A DNA stretch of 64,000 nt from Cobetia crustatorum (GTDB taxonomy: Bacteria; Pseudomonadota; Gammaproteobacteria; Pseudomonadales; Halomonadaceae). The stretch spans positions 1 through 64,000 of the forward strand of contig NZ_JEMF01000021.1 in the NCBI RefSeq assembly GCF_000591415.1, given 5' to 3'. Position 1 is the first letter of the stretch. The number at the start of each line of letters is the position of its first letter. The notes under the pieces are model-generated. The model was not told the DNA's origin and searched no databases. It saw only the letters and a program-made list of their open reading frames with translations. A program made the translations under genes and the position numbers. Below, piece by piece: positions 9,636 to 18,340 of this stretch.

Positions 9636-10217
9636 TCAGGAGCCGGTGCCCCATACGCTGGACAGCGAGCTCAGCAGAGAAGAGCTAACACCTTCACCAC
9701 CCATGTAGCTGAGCAGTACTGGTGCGAACTGGGACACCATGCTGCTATCCATTCCCAGCATCGAGAAGGTGCTGTTCATGGAGGAAGTGTCATCCACACC
9801 GCTGACGGCACTGGCCAGAGACTTGGCGTTATCATTACCGCTCAAGCTCGCCAGGTTGGAAAGCGTGGACAGCGAGCTATCGCTGGTCAGGCTAGACAAC
9901 TGTGGGACATCGCTGGAAAGCTCGGAAGTGGCGCTACCGCCTAGCTGAGACTGGGCCAATGCCAGCATGGCAGCAGAGCCACCGAGCGCCTGAGTGGGAG
10001 AAACACCCAGCTGGGAGGTCAAGCTGGACATCAGGTCAGCGGCCGGAAGCGTCTGGCCTGTCTCACTGCTCAGCATACTGCTGGCAAGGCTCATCATGGA
10101 GCTGCTGGAGGAAGAGCTGGCAGCGTTGCTGGAAGTGCTGTTACCAGAAGTGGCACAACCGGCGAGAGATACTGCCAGTACAGAGGCGCCCATCAGGGCC
10201 AGGGACTTTTGCAACAT
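9636..10217 (-). CDS. Serine-rich DUF2780 lipoprotein
   Basis: 193-aa predicted lipoprotein: MLQKSLALMGASVLAVSLAGC gives a signal peptide with lipobox LAGC (cysteine about residue 21). A very serine-rich linker follows, then a domain with QLGVSPTQALGGSAAMLALAQ and a C-terminal QFAPVLLSYMGGEG segment, the pattern of the DUF2780 family (function unknown). The start at 10217 fits the signal peptide; a longer frame adds a non-signal leader. Monocistronic, convergent with the channel gene. Confidence 0.78.
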   Translation of the reverse strand: MLQKSLALMGASVLAVSLAGCATSGNSTSSNAASSSSSSSMMSLASSMLSSETGQTLPAADLMSSLTSQLGVSPTQALGGSAAMLALAQSQLGGSATSELSSDVPQLSSLTSDSSLSTLSNLASLSGNDNAKSLASAVSGVDDTSSMNSTFSMLGMDSSMVSQFAPVLLSYMGGEGVSSSLLSSLSSVWGTGS

Positions 10218-10363
10218 GCAGACTCCATTATGTCTTGAGAAAATAAGCCGAAGAAGCTTACGAATGACCAGCCATACTGCTGCATCATCCATCGCGCCGA
10301 ATCATCGCACGGACGAAACGCCGTCAGCCAGCGTCGCAGTACAGATAGACTATGCCAGGCATT

Positions 10364-10399
10364 GATATACGCGGTTGCCCTGTAGCAACCGCGTATATC
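10364..10399. repeat. Perfect 15-bp inverted repeat
   Basis: GATATACGCGGTTGC (10364-10378) and its exact reverse complement (10385-10399) are separated by a 6-base loop. Neither side carries a T run, so a simple rho-independent terminator is unlikely. It lies about 150 bases upstream of the DUF2780 lipoprotein start, so it could be an operator or a structured RNA element. Function unknown. Confidence 0.75.
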
Positions 10400-10583
10400 G
10401 TCTTTCATACCGCACAACCACGATCATTGGCAGCGCCCTTTTTGGACACACTCACGGGCAGGGAAGTTCGCGCCATGCACTTATCTTCCTTATTTATCCT
10501 TTTCCTCATGCCCACCTTCCCCTTATTACCTTGCAGAATTACCTTGCTGACGTTGAAACACACGGTCGTGACCATAACGCAGA

Positions 10584-10630
10584 CAAAAAAAGGGTATCCC
10601 GTCACAACATCGTGTGAACTCGGATACCCG
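10584..10630 (-). terminator. Terminator of the hemCDXY operon
   Basis: Read on the minus strand, GGGTATCC pairs with GGATACCC across a loop that itself contains a partial inner helix (GTCACA against TGTGA), and the second arm runs straight into seven T residues. It is about 75-120 bases past the hemY stop codon. Confidence 0.75.
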
Positions 10631-10645
10631 GAGAGTAACTACTGT

Positions 10646-10670
10646 CGCCTCGTAGCCTGACTACGAGGCG
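10646..10670. repeat. 10-bp inverted repeat downstream of hemY
   Basis: CGCCTCGTAG and its exact complement flank a 5-base loop (CCTGA). It lies between the hemY stop codon and the operon terminator, so it is probably an mRNA 3' hairpin that could protect against exonucleases. Confidence 0.6.
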
Positions 10671-10702
10671 ATTATCTCTTTTAGCGTTACTGCCAGCCTT
10701 TG

Positions 10703-11925
10703 CTAGACGTTGTCCTTGCTCGGCTGCGGCAGTGCAGGCAACGAGCGATCCAGCAGCTCGACACTCTGACGATAATAAAGCTGGCTCTTGTTGTGCTCAC
10801 CAAGATTGGCGAACAAACGTGCCAGCTCAGCACAGACGGTGCCGCTCGGACGCTGGCGTTGGCTAGCCTCGAAATACTCCTGTGCCTTACCCCAATTAGC
10901 ATTACGCAGTGCCAAGCGGCCCAGCGACAACAGCAGATCAGGATCATTCGGACGCTCTTGCAGCCACTTCTCGGCATACACCAGCTGACGCGGTGCATCC
11001 ACGTCCAGCAGGCCATAGCGCAGCACCAGACGCGAATCCCAGCATTCCTTCAGCGAGTGGCGCAGCAGACGCTCTGCCAGGCCTTCCTGCCTCCGGCAAT
11101 CAATGCCTCGGCATACAGCGCCACCAGGCTCACATCATTACGCAGGTGGTCCGGCATGTCGGCCCACAGATTGCGCACACGCTCGATGTCTTCCGGATTG
11201 CGTGCTGCCTGCTGAATCAGCGCGACATAGGCACGTTGCTCCAGCTCCTTCTTCTCTTCAGGAGAGATCAAGTCTTGCTTATCCAAGCGCGGCAGCAGAC
11301 GGCGCAGGCCATCCCAATCACTGACGGCCAGATAAGCCTGCTTGAGCAGCTTCAAGACCTGGGGGTGCTCACCCAACTGCTTGTCGAGGCGCGTCAAGGT
11401 TGCCAGCGCTTGCTCGTGCTGCTGACGGTCCAGCATCAGTTGCGCCTGTACCAGCCCTACCGCGCTCTCAGACCCCTGGGTAGAGGCATGAGCACGCTTG
11501 AGCAACGTATCCGCCTGATCGAAGCGCCCCTGATAGTGAGCCGCCAAAGCCGCGGAAAGATAATTGACCAGCGGTGTACTGGAATCTTCCGCAGAATGTG
11601 TCAGAGAGCGTTCGGCACGCTTCCAGCGACCTTCCGCCAGCGCCACCAGCCCACGCTCCGTCTTGCGCGTGGCATTACGGTGACGTGTGCGGCTATTCCA
11701 CACCTTGATGCGTGAAAACGGGTGCGCAAAGCGTCCTAACAGGCGCAGACCAAAATGCAGCACTACAAAGGCGGCAAACAACAGGATCAAACCGAACCAG
11801 AAGGATGTCTGTACCGAGGTATCGCCAACCCGAATCAACCAGTAACCCGGGAAGGCCTGCATCAGCTGACCGAACAAGGCACCGATGGCTAGCCCAATGA
11901 TGATCAGTAGTATCAGGACTCTCAT
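10703..11925 (-). CDS. hemY: HemY-like heme biosynthesis protein, frameshifted
   Basis: HemY-N/TPR membrane protein of the proteobacterial hemCDXY operon; its exact role in heme synthesis is unclear. The first part (start 11925) has two hydrophobic segments (residues about 3-25 and 40-62) and TPR-like helices up to EALIAGGR. The reading frame then shifts, and the rest of the family sequence (LRYGLLDVDAPRQ to the stop at 10703) continues in another frame. Adding one base near 11086 joins both parts into a normal-length protein of about 407 aa. The start overlaps the hemX stop by 4 bases (ATGA). Probably a sequence error rather than true loss. Confidence 0.85.
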
Positions 11926-13520
11926 GCCTTGCCACCCCCTGCCTGTGCGCGACGCTCAATCAGCTCACGCAGCGTGCCAAGAGAGGCGGAGATATCGGGT
12001 AGCTCCGGACGGATGGTCTTGCCCTTGAGTTCTTCGAGCTTGGCAACAGCATTCTTCACGCCATCAACCTTGGTGTCGTAGTAGCCATTGACCAGTGTGA
12101 CCGCCTTCTCGATAGCGGCCTGATAGAGCTCCGGCTCTTCCTTGAGCAGTGCCAGCTGGGCCTGCTCGAGCACCAGACGCACGTTCTGACGCAGGTAGGA
12201 TTCCTGCTCCGGCGTGATCAGAGCTTCCAGGGCTTCGTCATGACGACGTACCGTTACCAGCCCCTTCAGCTCATTACCGAAACGGGCCAACTGCTTCTGC
12301 CAGCCACCGGTGGGAACGGATTCGTTCTCGACCTTGGCTGCAATCTCAGCGACATCCTGCTTGAGCGGCAAGCGCGCTAGCTGCTCCTGCTCTGCAAGCA
12401 GCGCCAGATAGATACCGCTGCGATCGACGCGCGGCACGCTATCAAGGCTAGCAAGCTCTGACTGAATGGCCTTGCGCACCGGCAGCAGTGCCGGGTTGTT
12501 AGCAGCGGCAATACGCGCATCAGCGTTTTCGAGCAGCGCATCGGCGCCGTTCACGTCACGCTCCAGCTGCAGACGCTGATTCGCCAGACGCAGAAGATAC
12601 TCGGCTTCGGCGTAATGCCAGTCGCGCGCGTCAGTCTGCTGGGACTTGCTGAGCTCTTCCAGCACCTTGTTGAGGGCTGTCTCGGTATCCTTGCTCTCGC
12701 TCGACAGACGCTTGTCGAGGTCGCTGACGCGGGACGCACTCTTGTCGATATCGCTGGAAAGACTGGCGACCTTGCTTTCGACCTGACCCACCTGCTGAGT
12801 CACGGATTCACTGACCTGCTTGTCGATTCCCTGCGCATTCGGCAAGGCATTCAGACGCTGCCAACCGAACCATGACAGCACGGCCACCACGATCGCGAGC
12901 AAGATGACGAGGATCAGCGCAATGATACCAGTAGCACTCTTCTTGGCTTCCCTGGAAGCCGGCGGCGGGGTACTGCCACCGGCCCCTTGACCACCCCCTT
13001 TGCCGCTTCCAGCACCACCGCTATTGGCAGTACTGCTCTTGCCCGCCGGACTACTACTGTCCTTGCTGGACGGTTGCTTGGGCTTGCTGTCCGCTCCCTT
13101 GGCAGACGCCTTGCTACCGGACGTCTCAGCGGTAGTCGTGCTCCGCTCAGAGAAGGGAGATTTTTCGCCGGAAGGCGTCGATGCGTTGTCGTCTGAAGTC
13201 TGGCTCACGGGAGTGGACTCACTGGCAGTGGGGGATGAGGATGAAGAGGAACTGCTGCCCTGTCCTTTCCCGCGTCCGCGACGATTGCGCCCACCTCGCG
13301 AGCGGCGCTCGCGCGGGGCATCAGCCGTAGAGGATGACGAGGAAGATGAGGACGAACGGGGAGCCTCGGCGCCAGGGCGGCCAGAGGCAGTGTCATCGGC
13401 ATTATCGCCGGGAGCGGAAGAGGCATCTGATGCGCGAGCGGCAGCATCCTTGTCGCCGGACATGCCCGGCGTAATGCCGGCAGGCCCACTATCTTCCTGA
13501 TGGTGTTCTCGGTTGCTCAT
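11922..13520 (-). CDS. hemX: HemX-like protein with long disordered N-terminus
   Basis: 532-aa protein of the HemX family (annotated as uroporphyrinogen-III C-methyltransferase, but family members of this type lack a methyltransferase domain). About 195 N-terminal residues are low complexity, with two runs of eight or nine serines and an arginine/glycine-rich patch between them. A single membrane helix follows (GIIALILVILLAIVVAVL) and then a periplasmic coiled-coil HemX domain with the typical DARDWHYAEAEYLLRLANQRL motif. The domain after the helix is of usual length; the extension makes the protein longer than typical. It overlaps hemY by 4 bases. Confidence 0.9.
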   Translation of the reverse strand: MSNREHHQEDSGPAGITPGMSGDKDAAARASDASSAPGDNADDTASGRPGAEAPRSSSSSSSSSTADAPRERRSRGGRNRRGRGKGQGSSSSSSSSPTASESTPVSQTSDDNASTPSGEKSPFSERSTTTAETSGSKASAKGADSKPKQPSSKDSSSPAGKSSTANSGGAGSGKGGGQGAGGSTPPPASREAKKSATGIIALILVILLAIVVAVLSWFGWQRLNALPNAQGIDKQVSESVTQQVGQVESKVASLSSDIDKSASRVSDLDKRLSSESKDTETALNKVLEELSKSQQTDARDWHYAEAEYLLRLANQRLQLERDVNGADALLENADARIAAANNPALLPVRKAIQSELASLDSVPRVDRSGIYLALLAEQEQLARLPLKQDVAEIAAKVENESVPTGGWQKQLARFGNELKGLVTVRRHDEALEALITPEQESYLRQNVRLVLEQAQLALLKEEPELYQAAIEKAVTLVNGYYDTKVDGVKNAVAKLEELKGKTIRPELPDISASLGTLRELIERRAQAGGGKA

Positions 13521-13606
13521 CTACGCTTGCCCTTTTCCGGATTCTTGGAAATCGATGGCCTCACGCGGACCAGGCGCATTGGCGCCGATCCCTCTCGCAT
13601 GGCGAG

Positions 13607-14488
13607 TCATGTAGCCGGGGTGCAGGCGCGCAAGACAGCCTGCGTCAAAGCCCCGGGCGAGGCGTCCTCGGCTACCGTCACACGCTCGAACCCATGAGCG
13701 TATGCCAGTGTAGCCAAACGGTTGCTCGACACGATTAGCGGTTGGTACAAGCTGCGTGTCGTGACGGACGTCAGGACCGTCTCGAGCAGTTCATTACTGG
13801 TCACCACCATTGCATCATACGCGCCCGCCGCCAGACGGCCAGCCTGTTGAGGCGACAATACCAACGGAAGCCGCCGATATAGCTCGATTCGCGTCAACTG
13901 AGCACCGCGTGCTTCTAGCGTATCACCGAGTAGCGGGCGGCCACCCTCTCCGGCGGCCAACAACCAACGCTGCCCTTCAAGATGCTGCAATGAAGGCAGT
14001 GATAGCAATGCCTCACTGGTCGTGCCCACGGGCGCATCCGCCTCGGCATGCTCACCTCGCGTCACACGGGGAGGCACACGTACCCGCACACCGAGACGCG
14101 CATGCAGCACTTCAGCTGTCGCCGCACCGACGGCATAGAAGTTGATCCCTTGCGGCAGTTGCGGCCACCAGTCCTCCAGCCATTCGGCCAGACAGCTGGC
14201 AGCCTGCGGTGAAATGACCACCACGCCCTGGAAAAGATCCGCATCGATGATGGCCTGACGCATCGCTTGTGTGGCGGGCAGCGGCTCAAGGGCCATCAAT
14301 TCAAGGCATTCCACTCTACAACCAGCCTCGGTGAGCATGGCATCAAGCACTGCACCACGCGAACCGGGCCGCGTCGTCAGCACCTCAGGACGACACGCGG
14401 GTGGCTTGGCCATGGCACCATTGGTCAAAGCCGTCTGAACCGCAGCCGTGTGCGACTGTTCAGCGCCACTAGCCACGGGCATCGCCAT
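13607..14488 (-). CDS. hemD: Uroporphyrinogen-III synthase
   Basis: About 293-aa HemD, which cyclises hydroxymethylbilane with inversion of ring D to give uroporphyrinogen III. Recognisable parts are [10 protein letters not shown] near the N-terminus, [27 protein letters not shown] and [15 protein letters not shown] in the second half, matching the two-lobed family pattern. The start is uncertain: ATG 14488 or 14482 overlaps the hemC stop region, and ATG 14413 lies closer to the conserved core. No clear ribosome site is seen, which fits translational coupling to hemC. The sequence upstream of 14488 in this frame is antisense-like filler. Confidence 0.88.
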   Translation of the reverse strand: MAMPVASGAEQSHTAAVQTALTNGAMAKPPACRPEVLTTRPGSRGAVLDAMLTEAGCRVECLELMALEPLPATQAMRQAIIDADLFQGVVVISPQAASCLAEWLEDWWPQLPQGINFYAVGAATAEVLHARLGVRVRVPPRVTRGEHAEADAPVGTTSEALLSLPSLQHLEGQRWLLAAGEGGRPLLGDTLEARGAQLTRIELYRRLPLVLSPQQAGRLAAGAYDAMVVTSNELLETVLTSVTTRSLYQPLIVSSNRLATLAYAHGFERVTVAEDASPGALTQAVLRACTPAT

Positions 14489-15416
14489 AGACTGCCGCCA
14501 GAATTTCACCGGCACCCTGTGCGAGCAGATCTTCTGCGACGGCCACGCCCAACACTTCCGGCGCATCCGCCGGGCCACGCGCCTCGGCCCGCAGGATGAC
14601 AGTGCCATCAGGATTGCCGACCAGCGCACGCAGCCACAGCTGACTGCCGCCCTCTTCCAGCACGGCATAGCCACCGATGGGCACCTGACAGCCACCTTCA
14701 AGATGGGTGTTCATGGCACGCTCGGCCAGCACACAGCGACTGGAATCTTCATGTGCCAGCGGTGCCAACAGCGCGAGAATCTCAGCGTCCTGCAGATTGC
14801 ACTCGATACCCAGCGCACCCTGACCACAGGCTGGCAGACAGATTTCAGCGGACATCTCATCAGTGATGCGCGCATCCAGTTCAAGACGCTGCAAGCCCGA
14901 CGTGGCGAGAATGATGGCATCAAACTCACCAGCATCCAGCTTGCCAAGGCGTGTTTGCACATTACCGCGCAGGCTAAGCACGTCGAGATCAGGACGGGCC
15001 GCCTTGGCCTGCAAGCCACGTCGCAGACTGGAAGTCCCCAGACGCGCCCCCTGCGGCAACGCGTCGAAATTGGCGTGATCATTGGAGATGAAGGCATCGG
15101 TTGGCGCATGCCGTTCAAGAATGACCGCCAATCCCAGTGACTCGGGGAAGTGCATCGGCACATCCTTCATGGAATGCACGGCGATATCGGCACGGCCTTC
15201 CAGCATGGCCTCTTCCAGCTCCTTCACGAACAACCCCTTGCCGCCAATCTTGGCCAGCGGAGTGTCGAGAATCTTGTCACCACGCGTGGACATTGGCACC
15301 AACTCGACGGAGAGCCCCGGATGCAAGGCCTCAAGGCGCGCTTTGACGTGCTCAGCCTGCCATAGGGCAAGCAGGCTCTTGCGGGTGGCGATACGCAGGA
15401 TGTCACGACGGGACAC
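14469..15416 (-). CDS. hemC: Porphobilinogen deaminase (hydroxymethylbilane synthase)
   Basis: 315-aa HemC, assembling four porphobilinogens into hydroxymethylbilane on a dipyrromethane cofactor. It begins with the conserved [15 protein letters not shown], contains [14 protein letters not shown] and [10 protein letters not shown], and has the cofactor-attachment loop [13 protein letters not shown] (the Cys of EGGCQ). I prefer the GTG start at 15416 because AAGGAG stands 6 bases before it; the ATG at 15446 has no such site. First gene of hemC-hemD-hemX-hemY, divergent from argH. Confidence 0.95.
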   Translation of the reverse strand: MSRRDILRIATRKSLLALWQAEHVKARLEALHPGLSVELVPMSTRGDKILDTPLAKIGGKGLFVKELEEAMLEGRADIAVHSMKDVPMHFPESLGLAVILERHAPTDAFISNDHANFDALPQGARLGTSSLRRGLQAKAARPDLDVLSLRGNVQTRLGKLDAGEFDAIILATSGLQRLELDARITDEMSAEICLPACGQGALGIECNLQDAEILALLAPLAHEDSSRCVLAERAMNTHLEGGCQVPIGGYAVLEEGGSQLWLRALVGNPDGTVILRAEARGPADAPEVLGVAVAEDLLAQGAGEILAAVYGDARG

Positions 15417-15703
15417 GGCATTCTCCTTGGAAGGTGCACGAAGCACTCAGTTTGAATCGTAAAGCGGCGCGAGGCATGACTCGCAAACGGTCGCGGACAG
15501 ACCGTGTTGCCACGTAATGCGCCTTATCATAAAGGCAGTAACGTCAGGGGGAAAATCCAGCGCCAACTTAGCGGCGCGCTTCCTTGTCCGCCCCCTCGCC
15601 CGCGCGCTGGAGTCTGGTACACTCCAAGGTATCAACGGTACCCGTTGCGCGACCCTGCACCGGACGCCGAAATCTGGACATGTCACCACCATTCGAGATC
15701 CCG

Positions 15704-17097
15704 ATGAGCGAATCTACCAATCAGTCCTGGGGCGGCCGCTTCAGCGAGCCGACCGATGCCTTCGTGGCCCGCTTCACTGCCTCTGTCGATTTTGATCAGC
15801 GCATGGCGCAGCACGACATTCGTGGCTCCATCGCCCACGCCACCATGTTGGCCGGCGTTGGCGTATTGAGCGAGGAAGAGCGCGACACCATCATCGAGGG
15901 ACTGAAGGAGATCAGCGAAGAGATCGCTCGCGGCGAATTCGAGTGGTCCGTCGCGCTGGAAGATGTGCACATGAACATCGAGGCACGTCTGACCGCCAAG
16001 ATCGGCAACACCGGCAAGAAGCTGCACACCGGTCGCTCACGCAATGATCAGGTGGCCACCGACATCCGCCTTTACCTGCGCGATGAGATCGACGTCATCG
16101 ATGCCGAACTGACGCGTCTGCGTGAAGGCATGCTGGGCCTGGCCGAACAGGAAGCCGACACCATCATGCCGGGCTTCACCCACCTGCAGAGTGCTCAACC
16201 GGTCACTTTCGGTCACCACCTGCTGGCGTGGCAGGAAATGGTCGCCCGCGACCAGGACCGCCTAAAGGACTGCCGCGTCCGCATGAACGTGCTGCCGCTG
16301 GGCGCTGCGGCACTGGCCGGCACCACCTTCCCGATCGATCGACATGTCACCAGCGAGTTGCTTGGCTTCGATCGCCCGACCGAGAACAGCCTCGATTCAG
16401 TCAGCGACCGTGACTTCGCCATCGAATTCACCAGCTTCGCCAGCCTGCTGATGATGCACCTGTCACGCATGAGCGAAGAGCTGGTGCTGTGGACCAGCGC
16501 CCAGTTCGATTTCATCGATCTGCCTGACCGCTTCTGCACCGGCTCTTCCATCATGCCGCAGAAGAAGAATCCGGATGTACCGGAGCTGGTCCGCGGCAAG
16601 ACCGGTCGTGTCTATGGCCACCTGATGAGCCTGCTGACCCTGATGAAGTCGCAGCCGTTGGCCTATAACAAGGACAATCAGGAAGACAAGGAGCCGCTGT
16701 TCGACACCGTCGATACCGTCCGCGGCTGTCTGCGCGCCTTCGCTGACATGATTCCTGCCATTCGGCCCAAAGCTGCCAACATGTACGCCTCTGCCAGCAA
16801 GGGATTCGCGACCGCGACCGACTTGGCCGACTACCTGGTACGCAAGGGCGTGGCCTTCCGTGATGCTCATGAAATCGTCGGCAAGTCCGTCGCCTTCGGC
16901 ATTGAGCAAAACCGTGACCTGTCCGAGATGACACTCGAAGAGCTACGTCAGTTCTCCGACACCATCGATGCTGACGTCTTCGATGTACTGACGCTTGAGG
17001 CTCTGTCGCCGCGCGCAACCACATCGGTGGCACCGCCCCGAATCAAGTCCGTGCCGCCGCGCAGCGTGCTCGCGAGGCACTGGCCACACGCGCCTGA
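15704..17097 (+). CDS. argH: Argininosuccinate lyase, frameshifted near the 3' end
   Basis: Last enzyme of arginine synthesis, splitting argininosuccinate to arginine and fumarate. It starts [20 protein letters not shown] and contains the fumarase/aspartase signature [12 protein letters not shown] near residues 283-294, and [12 protein letters not shown]. The frame is correct to DVFDVLTLE, then departs at about 17000: one missing G there makes the original frame run on uselessly. Restoring it gives [16 protein letters not shown] and a stop at 17095-17097, a normal 464-aa protein. The start at 15704 fits the family. Divergent from hemC; the intergenic space is about 290 bases. Confidence 0.9.
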
Positions 17098-17118
17098 TGC
17101 CCCCCCCCCCTTTTCAGA

Positions 17119-17150
17119 GGCTGCCAGACGCTCGCTAGCGTCTGGCAGCC
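17119..17150. terminator. Hairpin after argH
   Basis: A perfect 14-bp stem (17119-17132 with 17137-17150) and 4-base loop CGCT, 21 bases after the argH stop. No T run follows, so it may be an inefficient terminator. An 11-base C run (17100-17110) precedes it, an error-prone spot for sequencing. Confidence 0.6.
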
Positions 17151-17183
17151 CGAATCACTCTATTGCTGCCAGGAGGCCGCCCG

Positions 17184-17453
17184 ATGCGTCATCTGTTGAG
17201 CCAGTCCGCCCGTCATACCCTTCGCACCCTTGCGGCGCTGCTGCTGGGCGCAGGTCTTCTGGCCGGTTGTGGACAGAAAGGCCCGCTGTATCTTCCGGCG
17301 GATGCCGATGCCGGAGGCCAGCGCGCCGAGGCGCCAGCCGCGGACGAGGGTGCCGCGACGGATTCATCGACAGACACTGCGTCCAAGCCTGCTTCCGCAT
17401 CAGCCGAGCCACAGAGCACGAACGCTACCGAGTTTTCCGGCAGCGACGTCTGA
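17184..17453 (+). CDS. lptM: LptM (YifL/LppL)-like small lipoprotein
   Basis: 89-aa lipoprotein with signal sequence and lipobox LLAGC, followed at once by GQKGPLYLP, the hallmark of the LptM/YifL family that helps assemble the LptD outer-membrane LPS translocon. The acidic C-terminal part is nonconserved. AGGAGG (17171-17176) lies 7 bases before the ATG. Orthologues stand directly before lysA in Pseudomonas (lppL-lysA-dapF); here an AT-rich insert separates the two. Confidence 0.88.
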   Translation: MRHLLSQSARHTLRTLAALLLGAGLLAGCGQKGPLYLPADADAGGQRAEAPAADEGAATDSSTDTASKPASASAEPQSTNATEFSGSDV

Positions 17454-17469
17454 GTCCCCTTATTCATCT

Positions 17470-17490
17470 CCGGCGGGTGATGCCCGCCGG
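17470..17490 (+). repeat. Hairpin between lptM and the cassette insert
   Basis: CCGGCGGG pairs with CCCGCCGG across TGATG (8 bp perfect). Host-like GC-rich sequence, so it probably belongs to the original lptM-lysA spacer. No T run follows. Confidence 0.55.
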
Positions 17491-17507
17491 CGCGACATCA
17501 AGAGGAA

Positions 17508-17987
17508 ATGATGGAATTAGAGGCTTTTAAACATAAGGATTATGATCTGCTTACTGCCTGGATAGATAGCGAAAAACTTTGTTATTTGTGGGGCGGGCCA
17601 GCTTATAAATATCCTCTTACTCACGAACAAATTGACACTCATTGTAAGCAGTTACAGGTGCTTCCATTTCTATTTACTGTTGAGAATAATCCGGTTGGTT
17701 TTGTCGAGCTTTACCAAGTTTCAGTTAATGAATTTCGTATCTGTCGCGTGTTTATCTCACCTGAATATCGAGGCCAGAATTTAGCTCAAAACATGCTACA
17801 GCTACTTATTGAAAAGGCTCAGGTTAATTACAAAGCTAATTTACTGACATTAGGTGTTTTCAGCCACAATAAATCAGCTATTTCATGTTACGAAAAACTG
17901 GGTTTTGTAGAATTTGAGCAGGTAACTAATAGCTTATCATTTGATGGTGAGAGTTGGGATTTGTCACGCATGGAAAAACGGTTATAA
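17508..17987 (+). CDS. GNAT family N-acetyltransferase (cassette gene)
   Basis: 159-aa acetyl-CoA-dependent acetyltransferase. The acetyl-CoA site is visible: [18 protein letters not shown] (motif A, R/Q-x-x-G-x-G/A form with R-G-Q-N-L-A) around residues 83-100, and [14 protein letters not shown] (motif B) near residues 125-138. The substrate is unknown; such genes are common cargo in integron cassettes. The start may be 17508 or the adjacent ATG at 17511; AGAGGA upstream probably served lysA originally. The gene is AT-rich, and its stop codon lies inside the left end of the attC-like site, as is usual for cassettes. Confidence 0.88.
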   Translation: MMELEAFKHKDYDLLTAWIDSEKLCYLWGGPAYKYPLTHEQIDTHCKQLQVLPFLFTVENNPVGFVELYQVSVNEFRICRVFISPEYRGQNLAQNMLQLLIEKAQVNYKANLLTLGVFSHNKSAISCYEKLGFVEFEQVTNSLSFDGESWDLSRMEKRL

Positions 17988-18106
17988 CAAATGCATCAAC
18001 ACGATTTGCTACATTCGGCATTCTAGGTTACTTTGAGTTTACCGTGTTAAGTGGCAAATTTGAGCTTAATTTGCATGGTAGCAAGCGTGTTATGCAGGCG
18101 TTATGT
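17982..18106 (+). repeat. attC-like integron recombination site (59-be/VCR type)
   Basis: The 125-bp element begins TTATAAC (17982-17988, inverse core) and ends GTTATGT (18100-18106, core, fits GTTRRRY). The two ends form an imperfect inverted repeat: TAAC, TGCAT, AACACG and TTGCTAC on the left match, in order, the reverse complement of the right end, with unpaired bases between them. Length, end motifs and position (just after a cassette gene stop codon) resemble Vibrio-type attC sites. The centre is not conserved, as expected. Confidence 0.8.
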
Positions 18107-18121
18107 TTTCAAGGAGGATTG

Positions 18122-18289
18122 ATGGATATTCAACATCAGGGCATTATATTAAATGTATATAATTTCGATGATTGCGTTTCATTTTATAAAAAGGCATTTG
18201 ATTTAGCTGAAATGTTTTTGAAAGTTGATGGCGATTTTCGATTAACATGTTTAGAGTTTGGTAACTCCTATCTCATGCTTGAAACATGA
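18122..18289 (+). pseudogene. VOC/glyoxalase-family gene remnant (5' part)
   Basis: 55 codons starting MDIQHQGIILNVYNFDDCVSFYKKAF, the N-terminal half-module of the vicinal oxygen chelate superfamily, preceded by AAGGAGG 5 bases upstream. The frame ends in TGA, yet the same frame after the stop still reads GVACDSEKDTSQ, which continues the family pattern (a GGA codon in place of TGA would be expected). Similarity then ends at about 18330, where the lysA leader begins. It is therefore both truncated and probably interrupted by a nonsense change; unlikely to give an active enzyme. Confidence 0.75.
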
Positions 18290-18340
18290 GGTGTAGCTTG
18301 TGACTCTGAAAAAGATACCTCCCAAATTGCAGGCCGGATC

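Larger units (their letters stand above)
10218..10702. other. Intergenic region rich in inverted repeats
   Basis: 485 bases without a credible gene between the DUF2780 gene start and the hemY stop. It contains three separate hairpins: a perfect 15-bp repeat (10364-10399), the hemY-operon terminator (10584-10630) and a 10-bp perfect stem (10646-10670). The segment 10400-10580 shows no structure I can name. Confidence 0.6.
17506..18333 (+). mobile_element. AT-rich gene-cassette-like insert (GNAT, attC, truncated VOC)
   Basis: The segment between lptM and lysA is strikingly AT-rich and has different codon choice from the GC-rich genes on both sides. It holds one complete gene, a 125-bp attC-like site and the first part of a second gene. 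AGG occurs at both edges (17503-17505 and 18331-18333). Removing the insert would join AAGAGG to CCGGATC and ATG, restoring a good ribosome site for lysA. These points suggest a fragment of an integron cassette array inserted here. No integrase gene is seen in the window. Edges are inferred. Confidence 0.7.

Noticed and set aside
10909-11715. 268-codon plus-strand frame opposite hemY
   Set aside because: It is the reverse strand of conserved HemY TPR sequence, with no family features of its own.
14448-15140. 230-codon plus-strand frame opposite hemC/hemD
   Set aside because: Antisense shadow of two conserved genes; no independent evidence.
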